Assembly: GCA_015680685.1 (NCBI GenBank)
Contig: MNCI01006635.1
Coordinates: 1 to 64,000 of the forward strand
Source: Gnetum montanum
Lineage: Eukaryota; Streptophyta; Gnetopsida; Gnetales; Gnetaceae
Direction: 5' to 3'
DNA length: 64,000 bases
Under the pieces are notes generated by a model. That model was not told the origin of the DNA, did not search any database, and was given only the letters and a program-made list of their open reading frames with translations. Made by a program: the position numbers and the translations under genes. The first letter of the stretch is position 1; every line of letters begins with the position of its first letter. Of this stretch, positions 1 to 11,708 are shown one piece after another.

Positions 1-1265
1 TATCGGTCGGTATTTCCAGCTGCCGACGTTTTCTATTGTTACATTGGGTAAGTGGAAAAATTAATTGGAGGCACCAAAAGTAGGATAAGGTGAGGTCATC
101 AATGGTAAAAGGACGAGAATGAGAAAAAAAAGGGTGTTGAGCGCTTGATTGTGGGATAGAGTATGTTCATGATAAGGGAAACAATAAAATATAACAATTG
201 GAGTGCATGGAAGGTGAAAAATGATGCGGTCATGTTAAACAAGTACAAATCACAAAATTTACACAAGTGGATCCTCCCCAAAGTAGGCTCTAGCCTATGA
301 TGTCCTTATGTAACGATGTCTAAAATGTCCATAGGCACTAGAGGAGTTGAATGTAATGCATACCTATGAAATGAAACATAGATGTTAAGACTACTGAATT
401 GAGATAATTACTCCATGTTACACAAAACCCCAAGTTATGAACATTTGAATAACAAGAGGGAATGGACTGAAGAAGGGATCACAACAATTAGGACATGAGG
501 TGTCATACAATGGTCATAATGAAACCTTGTGTGTTATTAATGGTTAAATAACCATGTGTCCTTATTTCCAAGATTCAAACCAAGTCCATACCACATTTTA
601 GTGACACCGCATCATTTGATCCCATTGACAAACAACAATAAGACTATCAAAGCTGCAAGGAGTGACATCGCTTGGTGCTTTGTCCAAGGGAGGTATGTTA
701 TTATGGGACAATTATTGTTTTTTTTATGGTTTTGTGAAGTTTCCAACCTTTAGGCATAGGTACATGTCTTTCTAGTGGGACATATAGAAGCTTATTTAGT
801 GTCGTGTGAAGTTGCTCTTACTTCCATTTATCACTAGATCTACAAGGATATGGTTACAACCTCATCAACATGATAGAACATACAAAAATAGCAAAAGAGA
901 ATTCAAAAATCCCTTTGATGTCACATCCTTTACATTCCCTTTTAGTTTTGCACTCTTCCATCTAGACACAATGATTATGAAGTTATTTAGAGTTGGGATG
1001 ATGAAAAAGATTACCATTATGACCAAAGCAAGAACCTCTTATTAATGGAATCGATGAATGGATGTCGTGGTTGCAATGTCCAAATAATCAATCCCTTGTG
1101 ACTTAATAACATAGAGAAAAAAACCTTACCTCAATTGGCAACATGATCAATAGCGAGATTGCATACAAGAAAAATTAAAACAACATCTAGAAAAAGTAGA
1201 AAGAATAGGAAAATGATAAAAAATAGTAAAACAAAAAGATAAAAAGCACTTAAAAATGTTGAAGA
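1..1265 (-). other. 3' noncoding block of A1
   Basis: No coding sequence is seen. The block shares short conserved stretches with 9900-11390 (A2), 45130-46560 (A3) and 57900-59400 (A4), for example the phrase cctccccaaagtaggct near 270 that recurs near 10240 and, slightly changed, near 58250. It lies between the end of gag and the missing 3' LTR, so it is the long 3' untranslated region of the element. Short open frames inside it have no recognisable domain. Confidence 0.6.
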
Positions 1266-1856
1266 TTAGAATGGGGGATAACCCCCATGACTAAAAATTT
1301 GGTCATGGCTAGGATTAATAAGTGAATGAAAAGGATCCATGCATGTATGGAACATTGGGAACCCTTCATGCCCCAGCCACTGGCTGTCTATTGGTGGTGT
1401 GGTGCCTAGGTAGAAAAATTGTTGGTCAAACACCTTATTGTTATATGTATGGTGGATTAGGATGTGAGGCATGTTAAAATTATGGATGATTGGCCCACTA
1501 CTATACCCTTGCATATGAGATGGTATGCATGAATTCATTTGTCTTCCCATGTTTATAGATTCATTGGTTGGATGTGGAATTGGACTACAAATAGATGGTG
1601 GCCCTTGTGTATGGTTAGAGGACATTGGTGGAGGCAAGGAAGGTGGTGCACTAGATTGGCATTGTGATGGTTCATTGGATGCAGTGGGTTCATGCATGGA
1701 TTTCTTTGGCTTACAGCCTTTCCTCCAGAAGGGATGTTTTTGATGTTGCAATTGGGACCCATTGATGTTAGCATGTCTATGCACATTTGCAGCACAAGTG
1801 GCACTCATTTGTTGATACTGTGATGCTAAATCTTCTTGAGTTACTGGCAATAGCAT
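1266..1856 (-). pseudogene. gag: A1 gag tail (Pro/Ser/His/Gln-rich) joined to post-protease spacer
   Basis: This open stretch of 196 codons is rich in P, S, N, H and Q and has no catalytic motif. The same frame continues upstream (above 1856) into more P/S-rich gag tail, interrupted by stops, so the Met at 1856 is probably not the true start. Its middle (MSSNHTQG, then NESINMGRQMNSCI) aligns with A4 around 59.95-60.1 kb. The segment after it corresponds to the tail that follows the protease in A2 (KVPCITYND). The protease and the rest of pol have therefore been cut out, fusing the gag tail to the spacer. The last residues (SHGGYPPF) overlap a polypurine-like motif. It is a decayed structural-protein remnant with no known activity. 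Confidence 0.55.
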
Positions 1857-3640
1857 ATGAGAAGGTGAATTATGAGAATATCAAGGGTAGGTTGGATGTT
1901 AAGAGGCAAGAGGTGGTGATCCTTCAGGGGATGTCATGTATTGATGGTGCTTGGGAGATTAGTAGTGACAAGTTGAAATGGAGGATGCTAAAGTAGTTGG
2001 AGAACAGGGTGTTGAACATAATAGCTATTTTTCAGTGGATATGGCTAATGTGGTGGTGGCCTCCCCCATGACTGTGTTTGTTGCCACTGCAGTTGAGGAC
2101 CATGTTGAGGTTGGTAATAAGTCCTCCTAGGATGGTATGATTGGTTGTGGGACTATCTAAAATTACCTTATGGAAGAGGAAGTCTCTTGAGCATGTGCTT
2201 TTGCACAAACTTTAGATTTAAGACACCTACTCAATACTCCTATAGATGCAACAATATGGGGCATTGACCCTTTGGATGGTCATATATGCATAGGTTGCAT
2301 CCATCATCTTTGTCTGTGGTGGAGTCTTTAGTCACTTTCATTAGCCACTTTTCTCGTCTGTTGAAAAGTGTTCCTAATTGTTTCTTGGTTCTATGTCCTT
2401 TGTTTATTGTGATTGCCTGGCTTATGTTGCATGAGCTTCTTTGTGACCATCTCAGTAAGTGTTATGATGTTTTCATTTATCCATTCAAATATCCTATTGA
2501 ATTTTTCTTCTGGATCATAAATAGACTCCTTTTTTGGCAAAATTCGTTGTGGAATCACCTTATCGAGAGTAGTTTCATTTTCCTTATCATAAATTTTGGC
2601 CTCCTTTAATTGAAGAGTTGGGTTCCATTGATGTTTCTTGACATTCTCCCACTTTCACATCTCTCCTTCTTCTTTTACCACATGCTCTATTAGCTCTTTG
2701 ACCTAATGGGCTTGGAGCTCGTATAATTGCCCTTGGGCATACATCCCAAGAGTCACCCTTGTTTCATTACAAAGCCCATCTATGATGTGGAAAAGATGCC
2801 CCTCCTTAGAGAAATCATGGCTTGGGAATCTATTCATTAAGGCATAATATCTATCTAAGGCCATGTCCAAGGGCTCATGTTGTTCTTGTTTCCACTCTTG
2901 GATTTTTCTTCTCAGATTAGACACTCTTTTATAGGTTTGGTATCTCTCGTTAAAAAGTTTTAACATTGTGGACCATTGTCGAATTGAGTTTGGTCTCAAA
3001 GATCTATACCATAATTGGGATCTATCAACTAGTATCCTAGGAAAGAGCTTACGCTTATACCATCCATTTTCAATGTTGTACAAAGCATAGGCATCATGGA
3101 AGGCTTGTAAATGATTTTGCACATCTGCATCATAGCCTCCTACAAATTTAGGGATATTATTCATGTCAAGCTTAAGTAGTTGACTCTTTTTGTGATGCTT
3201 GTGAGATATCTTAATGGCCTTTGTGATATGCATTAGGCTCTTAGTGGCCAACAGGGGTTTATTATCATCAAATGAATTGTGAGGAAAATCTCTATGTTCG
3301 TGGTGAATTCTTTGACTTTTCCCATGGGTTCAATTCTAGTGTTTAGTTTGACCCTTTAATGAAGCTCTATCTCTATAACTACATTAATCTTCGTTAGAAC
3401 TAGACGTTGAGGGAAAAGAGGAACATGAGGTATTGGAAGAATTTCCATGGCTTCTATGGTATTCTTTGGGGTCCCTTGATTTATCATTTCTTGGTTTTGA
3501 TGAGGTCTTAGGGCATGAGGCCTCCCCTAGTCTAGGACCTATGTCATCTTCTCTAAGATTTTCTATCTTAGTTGAATGTAGTCTTTGAGTGTCGTCAGGG
3601 TGGTCATGATCATAAGAAACCTTGAATAAGGTTGATCACT
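1857..3640 (-). pseudogene. gag: A1 gag: nucleocapsid knuckle, capsid domain and N-terminal region
   Basis: This is the structural gag protein of A1. The longest open part (2703-3251) carries a retrotransposon gag capsid-like domain: FVGGYDADVQNHLQAFHDA, then LWYRSLRPNSIRQW, FNERYQTYKRVSNLRRKI and LDRYYALMNRFPSHDF. This order is typical of Athila/Ty3 gag. Downstream (about 2210-2290 on the plus strand) is a zinc-knuckle-like motif, CNLCIYDHPKGQC, spaced CX2CX3HX4C. Upstream (3252-3640) the frame is Ser/Asp/His-rich like the N-terminus of A2 gag. Stops and frameshifts separate the pieces. The equivalent parts in A2, A3 and A4 make the identification firm. Confidence 0.75.
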
Positions 3641-3829
3641 CCAATCTTCTTCATTGTATATTGCATTATTTCTCTAATGAATGTGTTCGCTATACAACGC
3701 ATAGTCACTTCCATGTGAGAGAGACATTGTTCTTGATTTATGGTGTGTGTGAGCTAAGAGTTTCTGAAAGATATATCGTTAATACCTTTTACAACGATCA
3801 TGTATAATATAACTCATCTAGATAACTAG

Positions 3830-3852
3830 CACCATCCCTGGTAGTGGTGCCA
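3830..3852 (-). other. A1 primer binding site (tRNA-Asp-like)
   Basis: The minus strand reads TGGCACCACTACCAGGGAT directly inside the LTR, one base from its end. It resembles the TGGCGCC...GGGGAT primer site known for Athila-type elements, which pairs with the 3' end of tRNA-Asp. The equivalents in A2, A3 and A4 diverge at different bases. Confidence 0.7.
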
Positions 3853-4597
3853 ATGATGAGTAGCAAGGTACCCCTATGCTCAACCATACGAATCACAAGC
3901 ATTCACACACGATCTAGTTCAATTTCTTGGATGGGGCTAGTTGTGTCATCTAGATTGTTATGCTTTGATTGTAGTTCGCTATCTTCCCATTTGCACTAGT
4001 GGTAGCTTTGTCATGTATGGTTTAGTTCAAAGTGAGGTGTATGATGTTTCCTAATTCTATGCTACTCCTTGTAACAAAAAGAGATAAATTGATTAACTAA
4101 AGAATAATGAAAAATAAAGTCTAAATTAGCCTATGACGATGGTATTTTCTTTTAATCGTCTATACATGTCTTGAACTTCGTGGAGCTATTTTTGGGTTTA
4201 CCAAGTGTATGTCATTGGTTATGCCAAATGATACACTTATAGGTGACCAAGCATTTACACTTAAAACGCTCATGATTAAGGCGTACACATTATGCTTAAT
4301 AATAGGAATAGTAAATAACAATAAATGAAAATATTTAACTAAAGAAATTAGTAAATAATTAAGCAACAATAATCCAAGTGGATGCTGCAATAATGGAAGT
4401 GATCTTAATCTTTATTGCCAGTCATGTAATGTGTCCAAGTACATCACACTCAAACAAAGGTGTCATATGATTACAAACATCACACTAGAGGCATGCACTA
4501 GAAATAATAGATTTTAAAGCAAATAAATTGAAAACTAACTTGAAAATTGAAAAACTAACTATTTTCTAAGATGTCTCACGTGAAACCCCAAGTGCAG

Positions 4598-4605
4598 TAT
4601 TTATA
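4598..4605 (-). promoter_or_regulatory. TATA box of A1 LTR
   Basis: TATAAATA on the minus strand. The same box sits at the matching place in six of the seven A-family LTRs of this window, so it is probably the element promoter, with U3 to its right. Confidence 0.6.
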
Positions 4606-4671
4606 AGCAAGGTCCAAATGAGGTGACGTTAGGTATATGACATCACTTATTAGCCCTGACATCGGGTATGC

Positions 4672-4691
4672 GATGTTGGGACTCCAACATC
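4672..4691. repeat. Perfect hairpin in A1 U3
   Basis: GATGTTGG and CCAACATC are exact inverted arms of 8 bases around a 4-base loop. It lies upstream of the A1 TATA box, where other A subfamilies carry different short repeats. Confidence 0.6.
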
Positions 4692-4716
4692 ATGTATCCA
4701 ACATTGGGACCTATCA

Positions 4717-5875
4717 AATCACAAGTTAGCATGGGGTGAGAGAGGCAAGTTTGGTTTGTTTTGCATAAAATACGTTGAAATATCTTTCCTAGAGAAAATA
4801 TGCTAGTTTTAATGTGTTTGGGTAGGAAATGTTGTTTTTTTCCAAAGATACACTAGGTATTTTGGAAAATGTATGTTAGCTTTGTGATAGAAAATGTGTT
4901 GGTTTTACTAGACAAAAAAAAAATAATTTTGAAAGATATGTTGGGCTTGCAGGAGAAGCCTAATGGAAACATTTTAGTGGCTTCAAGTGGATGATGGTTG
5001 AAAAAATATGTTGGCCTTTGGAAAACCCAAAGGTCAAGTTTTAAAAATTAAATATTACAGGTTGTCCAAGAGAAAATATGTTGGCTTCCAAAAGTCCAGC
5101 AACTACTATGAAATTTACAACCACATCCTAACTTATTGCAAAAAATATGCTGGGCATAAACTACAATAAAATAGATGGCTGAGTTGGCTATGGGCAAGAT
5201 TTCAATGCAAGTCGTATAAGTTTTAAGTTGTAAAAATTTGTTTCAAATAGGGCAGAATAGGATTGGATGAAGAACTTGGGTGGAGGCCCTCCTTCTAGCA
5301 TTAGAAATTGTAACACCTAAAAACTTTGATGCTATAAAACTAAAAATTCTAGGTGAAATGGTTTAACTTTGAATCCCATGGGCCTTAGAAAAGGGATCTG
5401 AAGCACCTTGGACAGTCTTGCTGATCACCTAGGGATTAAGAAATTGTAAAAATGATGTAAACAAATTTAATGTAGGAAAATAAACTTGCATAAAGCAAAT
5501 GAATTGTAAATTTTATAAAAATCATAATAGTTGTAGATACAAAAAGTTCTCTAGAGGAGATGCTTGGAGTTTGATGAAACCGACAGAGTGTGTCCTATAG
5601 TCAACTACATGATCCAAATACTCCAAAGTGGTGGTACAATAACTCCTTACTCTTTCCTAGTATTGAATCTGCTTGCTAGATGTTGAAAATGGTTATTTGG
5701 CGGATGCTATGTAATGATTTGAAAGTGTTTATGCTTAGTTGAATGCAAATTTTCCAGAAGTCTTTTCCATGTGTTGAAACTTGATTTAAATAAGCCATTG
5801 GTATCTAATTTGGTGCTGCAAATTTTCTATCATGATTGTTGATAGATTGTTGCAATTTGTAGGTGTGGTTGAAGA
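4717..5875. repeat. Unclassified dispersed repeat
   Basis: There is no coding sequence I can identify. The part from about 5265 to 5400 (phrase ggaggccctccttctagcat) matches, in reverse orientation, about 23040-23200, with small gaps. A phrase built on aaaatatg(t/c)tgg recurs several times between 4790 and 5160. It may be a decayed LTR or other repeat. The left edge is the A1 LTR and the right edge is where similarity to the E2 LTR begins. Confidence 0.4.
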
Positions 5876-6673
5876 TTACAATGATAAAAAAATGATTTGA
5901 AAATGATTTTACACAGTCTTGTACATTTCCCAATGCATATGATTTCTTCTTATAGCTGCCATGTTTCTAAATCCATCTTGGAACTCATACAATGGCTAGG
6001 CAATAGTCACTAATGATCATGGAAGATGTCTTCTTCATGCCTTAGACATCTTTTTGAATTTCCTTCTATTCTGGGAAGATGTCTTTGTTTGGGAAAGATG
6101 TTTCCTTGAAACCTCCATTTTGGAAGACATCTTTTTCTAGAGTAAGACATCTTTCTAAAATTGGCCTGTATTCTGTGAAGACGTCTTTGTTTGGGAAAGA
6201 TGTTTCTTTGAAATCTCCATTTTGGAAGACATCTTTTTTTGGAGTAAGAAATCTTTCTAAAATTGACTTGTATTCTGTGAAGACGTCTTTTCCTGATGGA
6301 AGACATCATTGCTTGATGGAAGATGTCTTTGCTTGGGGAAAGACATATACTATTTCTTGAAGACATCTTACCTATGTTCACTCTAATTTTGCCAAGATGT
6401 CCACTATTTATCAGAGATGTCTTTCTTCAACTTTCTTTGTCCTTTGAATTCATCATTCCTTGTCCATAACCTTTATCTTCTGCATGCTTTCTTTGAGACC
6501 TTTTAGATGACCTTCTCTAAGTGTTAGACTAGTTTGTTTCTTGTCATCTATGTAGGATTTAGCTCATCTTGGTTTCTTATGTATGTAGACCTACAAACAC
6601 AATAACTACACAACCATGCAAACAACCTTTGACTCCATTTTACTTAATGTTTTGACATAGCAAAATGTCCATA
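5876..6673 (-). repeat. Truncated 3' LTR of E2
   Basis: It matches 17620-18276 from the phrase acaatgataaa to the end tccata. The part of the LTR equivalent to 17036-17620 is absent, so the copy is truncated at its left side. It holds many AGATGTCT/AGACATCT boxes and a roughly 100-bp tandem duplication that the other LTR lacks. Confidence 0.75.
6079..6290. repeat. Tandem duplication of about 100 bp in E2 left LTR
   Basis: Two adjacent copies (about 6079-6179 and 6180-6285) start gatgtctttgtttgggaaag or gacgtctttgtttgggaaag and end gtattctgtgaa. The right LTR of E2 has only one copy (about 17820-17920). It creates overlapping open frames on both strands that are not genes. Confidence 0.75.
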
Positions 6674-6687
6674 ATCTCCCCCTTTTT
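6674..6687 (-). other. Polypurine tract of E2
   Basis: The minus strand reads AAAAAGGGGGAGAT immediately before the LTR start (TATGGAC, probably TGTGGAC originally). This is the usual copia arrangement for priming plus-strand DNA. Confidence 0.7.
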
Positions 6688-8397
6688 GATGATGTTCAAA
6701 ACTTAAGAAAATGGTTTGATGATCATACAAATAAAACCATACTACTCACCCCATTTTTGAACAATAACAAAAAGAATAAAGCATGCAAAATTGGTTCAAA
6801 AGAGATATCATGAAGGAATAATGGATAACAAAATGTAATCCAAAAAATATGTAGTGAAAAAATCAATCTAAGGAGTACACATTTTCTAGCACTAAGTCTC
6901 ATGAAGATGTGCCCTTAATTTGTCAAGAACTAATCTAAGCCTTCCAAGTGATATTCAAACTTATAGCATGAAGTGAAGTATAGCCATTGAAGATCAAGTA
7001 ACCTATCTCTAAATCAATAATTCATTAGTACTTTTCATCACATGGTTCTTTCATTTTCTAATATTTTCCACCCTTTTAAAATATTAGCAAAAGATTAGGG
7101 TACTATAACAATACTAATTGAAACAAACCATGTTAAATTCTTAATTATTTATCTCAAGGTAAACTATTCAATAGATGATTTAATCAAAATTGTAGATACT
7201 TTGCCAAAAATGATCATGGTCTTATTCATAACATTAACTATTTACTTTACAAAAAATAGGTAATACTCACTTCAACATATTATTGAAGATTGAATAGGTA
7301 GGTTGAAGATTTATTAAGATTTTCTCTTATTAGTTAAAAAATAAAGGAGCTACATATAAGTTTGATGCTAAAGGCCAAAGATAAACTAGATAAGTAGTCT
7401 ATCTAAGTTCCTCATTAAGACTTGTATCTCTTACCCAAAAATTGCTAACATTTACAAAAGGATAGGGAACTAACATGACAAAGCATAGATATGTATTTGT
7501 ATAAAGTAATATAACAATCACAACACAACCATTTCTCAAACACAACTTATATACCTTATTTTTAGGAAAGGATATTAGTAACATAAATTCAAGACACAAT
7601 AACCTCTTGAAGACCTTTTTACTCATTTTGAAATATCTTGCTAATTTAGTGTTTCTTGGCTCAAGTCTCCAAAGACTCCCCCTACATTGGTGTCCTCCAA
7701 GATGAAGATGGATAATGGGGAGTAAGCTCTCCTTACACATGTGTATCTTTTCTTGGACCTTTAAAATCAACTTGTAAATCATCAAAGTATTACAATTGTA
7801 ATCCACTATTAAGACCCAATGCAGAGACTAATGTTTCCAAATCATAATATTTCAGGGACCTATCTTATCTCATAAATAGCAAAAATATTTCAAAGGACAT
7901 GAGCTTAAGATCAGATCATCACAAGAAGTTTATATTAAGCAAGATTGAATGCAAGATAAGAAATCAATATAAGTGATACACTATAAATCTTCACAAAACC
8001 AACTATATCAATATCATGAATGACTGTAAGAGATGCTCTAGACACTTATTCCACCATTTTTCTAATCTTGACAAGACAAATAATTTTGGACTTCTCAACC
8101 ATTATTAACTAGCAAGCAAGGATATGGAAAGCTTACCTTGACTTACCTTGCTTGCCAATAAGAAGAGAAGATTACTGGAGTTTGAGATGAGGTCCCTTAT
8201 CATGAAGTACCTCCTCATCCTTCTATTCTTTCTCATTATATTGTGTATGTAATGATTCTATTTGTTCATGCTCTTTATGATAGAATCTTTGATCACCTAT
8301 TGCACCATTTTCAATTCTCCACCTCTCTTCATTCTTATGTATTAGTACCTGCACAATTTCCTTATCAAAGCCTTTTTGATAAGACCAAGAATTAATC
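6688..8397 (-). other. E2 interior without recognisable pol
   Basis: I see no integrase, RT or RNase H motifs on either strand. The open frame of 135 codons at 7399-7806 has no known domain. This is probably the 3' noncoding interior of a gag-only element. Confidence 0.5.
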
Positions 8398-8673
8398 TTA
8401 TTTTTGATCATCATGAGTATAATTAAGACTTTGCTTACAACCACAATTTTTACACATAAATACAACATTATCCTTATGATCAAAATTATCAAACCTTAAT
8501 ATGCTTGAACTTGAACTTGAATCTTCATGTGTTATTTCCCCTAAATTCTTTGGCTGATTTTCAGGAGTCTTCTCTTCTTGAACCTTGCTACAATTCTTAT
8601 TAAAAGAGGTTAGTGGTTGAATCTCAGCTTTTATGTTAGAGATCTCTTCTTTCATTTTAGCATGAATAGCATC
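8398..8673 (-). pseudogene. gag: E2 gag, C-terminal part (downstream of the A2 insertion)
   Basis: The frame runs from the A2 junction to a stop near 8398 and includes MKEEISNIKAEIQPL and a short Cys motif, FMCKNCGC. With A2 and one copy of its GCATC duplication removed, the upstream gag frame at 15790 (LVLSKLDA) joins it in phase. A nearby open frame that reads across 8674 into the A2 LTR is an artefact of the insertion. No enzyme domain is present. Confidence 0.65.
8669..8673. repeat. Left target duplication of A2 (GCATC)
   Basis: GCATC precedes the left LTR of A2 and is repeated exactly at 15785-15789 after the right LTR. A 5-bp duplication is typical of LTR element insertion. Confidence 0.9.
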
Positions 8674-9380
8674 TAATGAGTGGCGAGGTACCCCTACACC
8701 CAACCATATGAATACGAGCGTGCACGCGCTATCTAGTCGAACTCCAAGGACTAACTGCTTACGCGCCCTAATGGAACACTTAAGGTTAATCAATCGTTGT
8801 CTTCCTAGACTTACTTGTATTGTCACGATTGTATGATTAAGTAAGTATGAGGTATATGCTTTTTATGTCTTTTATTTTTTTATCACCTATGCTAAGAGAG
8901 GAAAGGGTGAAGAGACTAAGTAACTAACTTTCATTAACTAAGATTTAATCGTCCTAGCATCAGTATCCATTCCCACTTGCTGTACACACCTTGAACCAGT
9001 GCAACACTACTGGGATTACCAAACGCTATTCGTTACTGGGTTACCAAGTGTAGCACACGTGCTCGAAGCAGTCGTACTGAATGCACTTAACTAGGAGTTG
9101 AGGGTTGAGATAGATTAATTATCTATAAAATAATTTAAGCATTTAACATTAATTAAATCCTAATTAGCTGAGTGCATGCACTGCAAGGTTTATCAGAAAG
9201 TTCATCTTTATTTCTGTACACAAATGTGTGCTTAGGTACAATTTGCTTGAATAAAGATCCATTCACTTTGAGACTCCTACTGTGGGCACATGGAAATTAT
9301 TCTATCTATGGAATGGTAAAACTGCTAGAGTTTAGCTAAGGGTTTAGATCTATATGATCTTACAAGGGAAAGCCACCTCT

Positions 9381-9388
9381 TATTTATA
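9381..9388 (-). promoter_or_regulatory. TATA box, A2 3' LTR
   Basis: TATAAATA on the minus strand, at the same place as in the other A-family LTRs. Confidence 0.55.
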
Positions 9389-9403
9389 GACAAGGCAACG
9401 GGC

Positions 9404-9429
9404 TGCGATATCACGTACAAGATATCGCA
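9404..9429. repeat. Inverted repeat in A2 U3
   Basis: TGCGATATC and GATATCGCA form exact 9-base arms around an 8-base loop. Related GCAATATTGC and CGATATTG copies follow to 9480. The right LTR has a diverged version at 15715-15775. Confidence 0.65.
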
Positions 9430-9488
9430 GGGATAGACGCAATATTGCATACGCGATATTGTAGCCCATGCAATATTGCATCCCATCA

Positions 9489-9503
9489 TACCCCCATGAT
9501 TGA
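9489..9503 (-). other. Polypurine tract of A2
   Basis: The minus strand reads TCAATCATGGGGGTA directly before the LTR (TGATGGG). The same motif abuts the 3' LTRs of A3 and A4. Confidence 0.75.
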
Positions 9504-11386
9504 ATGAAAACTTATCCTCAAGTACCTTACAAAATATTAGGAAGGTATGGGATTATTGACTCGAATGACACTAATGGTAGATGGGGTGACATGCGAACAG
9601 ATCATCATTATAAAACATGGAAAAATCTAGTGTTCATGACAACAAGAGTGAACACTATACATAATTGACATCTAGCCTTATTTGGCAGCTGAGAGAGAAG
9701 AGAGAAAGAAAAGAAGAAGTTTGTTGCTGCCAATGCCAAGATTGCACCTTTCGTTGTCCATCCATAAGCGTGCCATCAATCTTGTTCCTTGTATAATCGC
9801 TTCAGCACCAGTCCATTCCAAGTGTTTCCTCCAGGTTCAATCCGTTGTTGTATGATTGCCATCTGCACACACAACATAGTCTAATATTAGAAAGGATAAA
9901 TGAATCACAATGCAGTTAATACCTTTCCTCAGTGTAAGGTCCATTGGCTGAGTTGTGATATGGCTAATATAGATCTGGAGATATAATATCAGTGACTACT
10001 CAAGGTGTAGGGGTTAAGAGAAAAATCAAAAAATTGGACCAGGACCCCCATGAATGAGAGCGAACCTCTGGAAATAAGAGAATGGAAAAAGATAAGGAAT
10101 AGAAAAGATGGAGAAAAAGAAACAACAGGAACGCTGATAAAATGGATGTCAAAGATGGAGATGAACAAAATAGATTGTGATTGTAGAAATGTTTGAAGGA
10201 AAGAAATTAATAGATGCACCAAATAAGAATGCTAATGGATCCTCCCCAAAGTAGGCTTATGCCTTTAATGCCCTGAGAATCCCACATTCAAAGAGTCCGT
10301 AGGCTCTAGGAATGTCATTTGAAAATGAGAGTTAAAGTCTTAACCATAAGAGTTTACCAAAAAGAAAACAATGCATCCATCAAAATATGGACTATTGATA
10401 CAATCGACAATGAGGTGATAAATGGGGAAAGAAGGATGGAAATAAGAGAATGCAATGGAATCTCAAGAATAAGGTGGTGTACAGCCCCTTGTGTATTAAT
10501 GGTTAATGTGACTTAGTAGATCCCATTCCAAATCCGACCTCAAACAAACCACATTCAGTGACTTCCAATTAATACATTCGGCCCATCCATCCACTTGAAG
10601 TAACAAGAATGCTTCCACTACAGAGCCACCACCATTCCGACGAAACGAAGGAGGAGAGAGTAGGAAGCGAGAAGGGCCTTAGTTAGAGGGAAAATGTTTA
10701 TTTTAGTTACATAACCAGTTCTTGTAGCCCAAGTGATTATTTTGTCTAAGGGGTGTGCTTTGAATTCTCACTATTTTTTTTTTGTTTTTTTTGTTTTTTT
10801 GTTTTTGCGTGAGAACCACACCATGCAAAGATAGATTATATTTATTTGCTCAGCTTCTCGATAATGTGGCAATGTCAGAATGGTAAGAAAACTCAAGAAG
10901 AAAACATCAAAGCACCCAAGAGAATGGCTAGCACAAGTGCATCAAATCCCCTTGAAGTCACGCCCTTTTCAATCCTTGAGTCCTTCCTTAGTTTGAGAAA
11001 TGCCTAGTCACCGATTCATTGATAGTTCTTATTATTGAAAAAGGGACTGTACAGTTCCAAGCCAAGAGAGACCATTGAAATTTATCAATGTATGGATGAA
11101 GTGGATTCATTGCCTGCTATATCAAAAGAACCATACCTTAGTATCAACATCATAACTTAAAGGTAAAAACCAAACATTAGCAATCAATGGGATATAGTTC
11201 ATACCATCTTTAGAGCACTTATTATGTGATGAATCAAACAAATAGTCAAACACACAAAGAAATGAAAAAGTATAAACGATGTTGTAAAAAAAAATAAGAA
11301 AAGTTAAAGAAATTTGTAAAAAAAATGTGTAAAACAAAAACTTAAAAAGAAATTGAGGGCCTAAAATGATTAGCATAGGTGGCCAT
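9504..11386 (-). other. 3' noncoding block of A2
   Basis: No coding domain is seen. It aligns in patches with the blocks of A1, A3 and A4 (cctccccaaagtaggct near 10240, cttgtagccca near 10715, accatgcaaagat near 10840). A T-rich tract with scattered G (10769-10806) sits where A4 has a CT repeat. Confidence 0.6.
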
Positions 11387-11400
11387 CTTCCCCATGACTG
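11387..11400 (-). other. Internal polypurine-like motif of A2
   Basis: The minus strand reads CAGTCATGGGGAAG, a near copy of the terminal polypurine tract, about 1.9 kb inside the element. It sits where A3 has the same motif just after integrase. Confidence 0.6.
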
Positions 11401-11708
11401 AGTTGAAAGGAATAGATCTAAAATAATGAGCAAGGTCATCCTCTTTCAAATATGCTATGTGCATAGACCATTCTAGGTTCATGATAAGGATTGGTTGGTT
11501 GCACATAGACTAGTATTCTCCTATCAGAGTACTCATTTGGATTTTCTAAGAGTTTCCAACTTCCCTTGATTGGTGATTTCAAATTAAGGGTTGGAAGTTG
11601 GTGACACTCTTACTCCAGTGCATCTATGCTTTCTATGTGGGTGTAAGTTGGTCCCCCAGTTAGTTCCATGCATATTGGTGGGTTACTCTCTTGATTAGCT
11701 GTCAACCA
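11401..11708 (-). other. Spacer replacing pol in A2
   Basis: About 300 bases without recognisable coding lie where A3 carries some 3 kb of RT, RNase H and integrase. The edges match A3 at about 46575 and 49600 (phrase gtcaaccactaggtg), so this is the deletion site. Confidence 0.6.

Larger units (their letters stand above)
1..4716 (-). mobile_element. A1: partial Athila-like Ty3/gypsy element, pol-less
   Basis: This minus-strand LTR retrotransposon runs off the left edge of the window. Read on the minus strand it has a 5' LTR (3854-4716), a primer site (3830-3852), gag (about 3640 down to 1266) and a 3' noncoding block. The gag capsid region, the primer site and the LTR ends match A2, A3 and A4 in this window. 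No RT, RNase H or integrase was found between gag and the noncoding block: gag runs straight into a polypurine-like motif at about 1270. The 3' LTR lies outside the window. The layout is the same as A4, so A1 and A4 are probably one non-autonomous subfamily. Confidence 0.8.
3854..4716 (-). repeat. 5' LTR of A1
   Basis: On the plus strand it runs from TGATGAGTAGC to CCTATCA, giving TG...CA ends on either strand. It shares the body with the other A-family LTRs, including the phrases ccatacgaatcacaagc and ggattaccaag. A minus-strand TATA box is at 4598-4605, and a perfect 8-bp hairpin lies in the U3 region at 4672-4691. The inner edge abuts the primer site, which fixes its orientation. Confidence 0.8.
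8674..9488 (-). repeat. 3' LTR of A2
   Basis: It begins TAATGAGTGGCGAGG (TGATGAG with one change) and ends tcccatca. It matches 14984-15784 throughout, with differences that are mostly C/T or G/A. The minus-strand TATA box is at 9381-9388. Confidence 0.9.

Noticed and set aside
99-1045. Several frames of 60-79 codons as small host genes
   Set aside because: They fall in the A-element 3' noncoding block, are not conserved in A2, A3 or A4, and have no motif.
6010-6381. Overlapping open frames of 123 and 93 codons on both strands
   Set aside because: Both lie wholly in the E2 LTR and arise from the tandem duplication with AGATGTCT boxes; the protein repeats follow the DNA repeat.
7399-7806. 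A 135-codon frame as a possible gene
   Set aside because: It has no domain, low complexity and an atypical start, and it lies in the noncoding interior of E2.
8674-8826. N-terminal part of a 142-codon frame spanning 8398-8826, and its near copy at 14867-15136
   Set aside because: The shared part is LTR sequence of A2; the frame only reads from the LTR into E2 gag.
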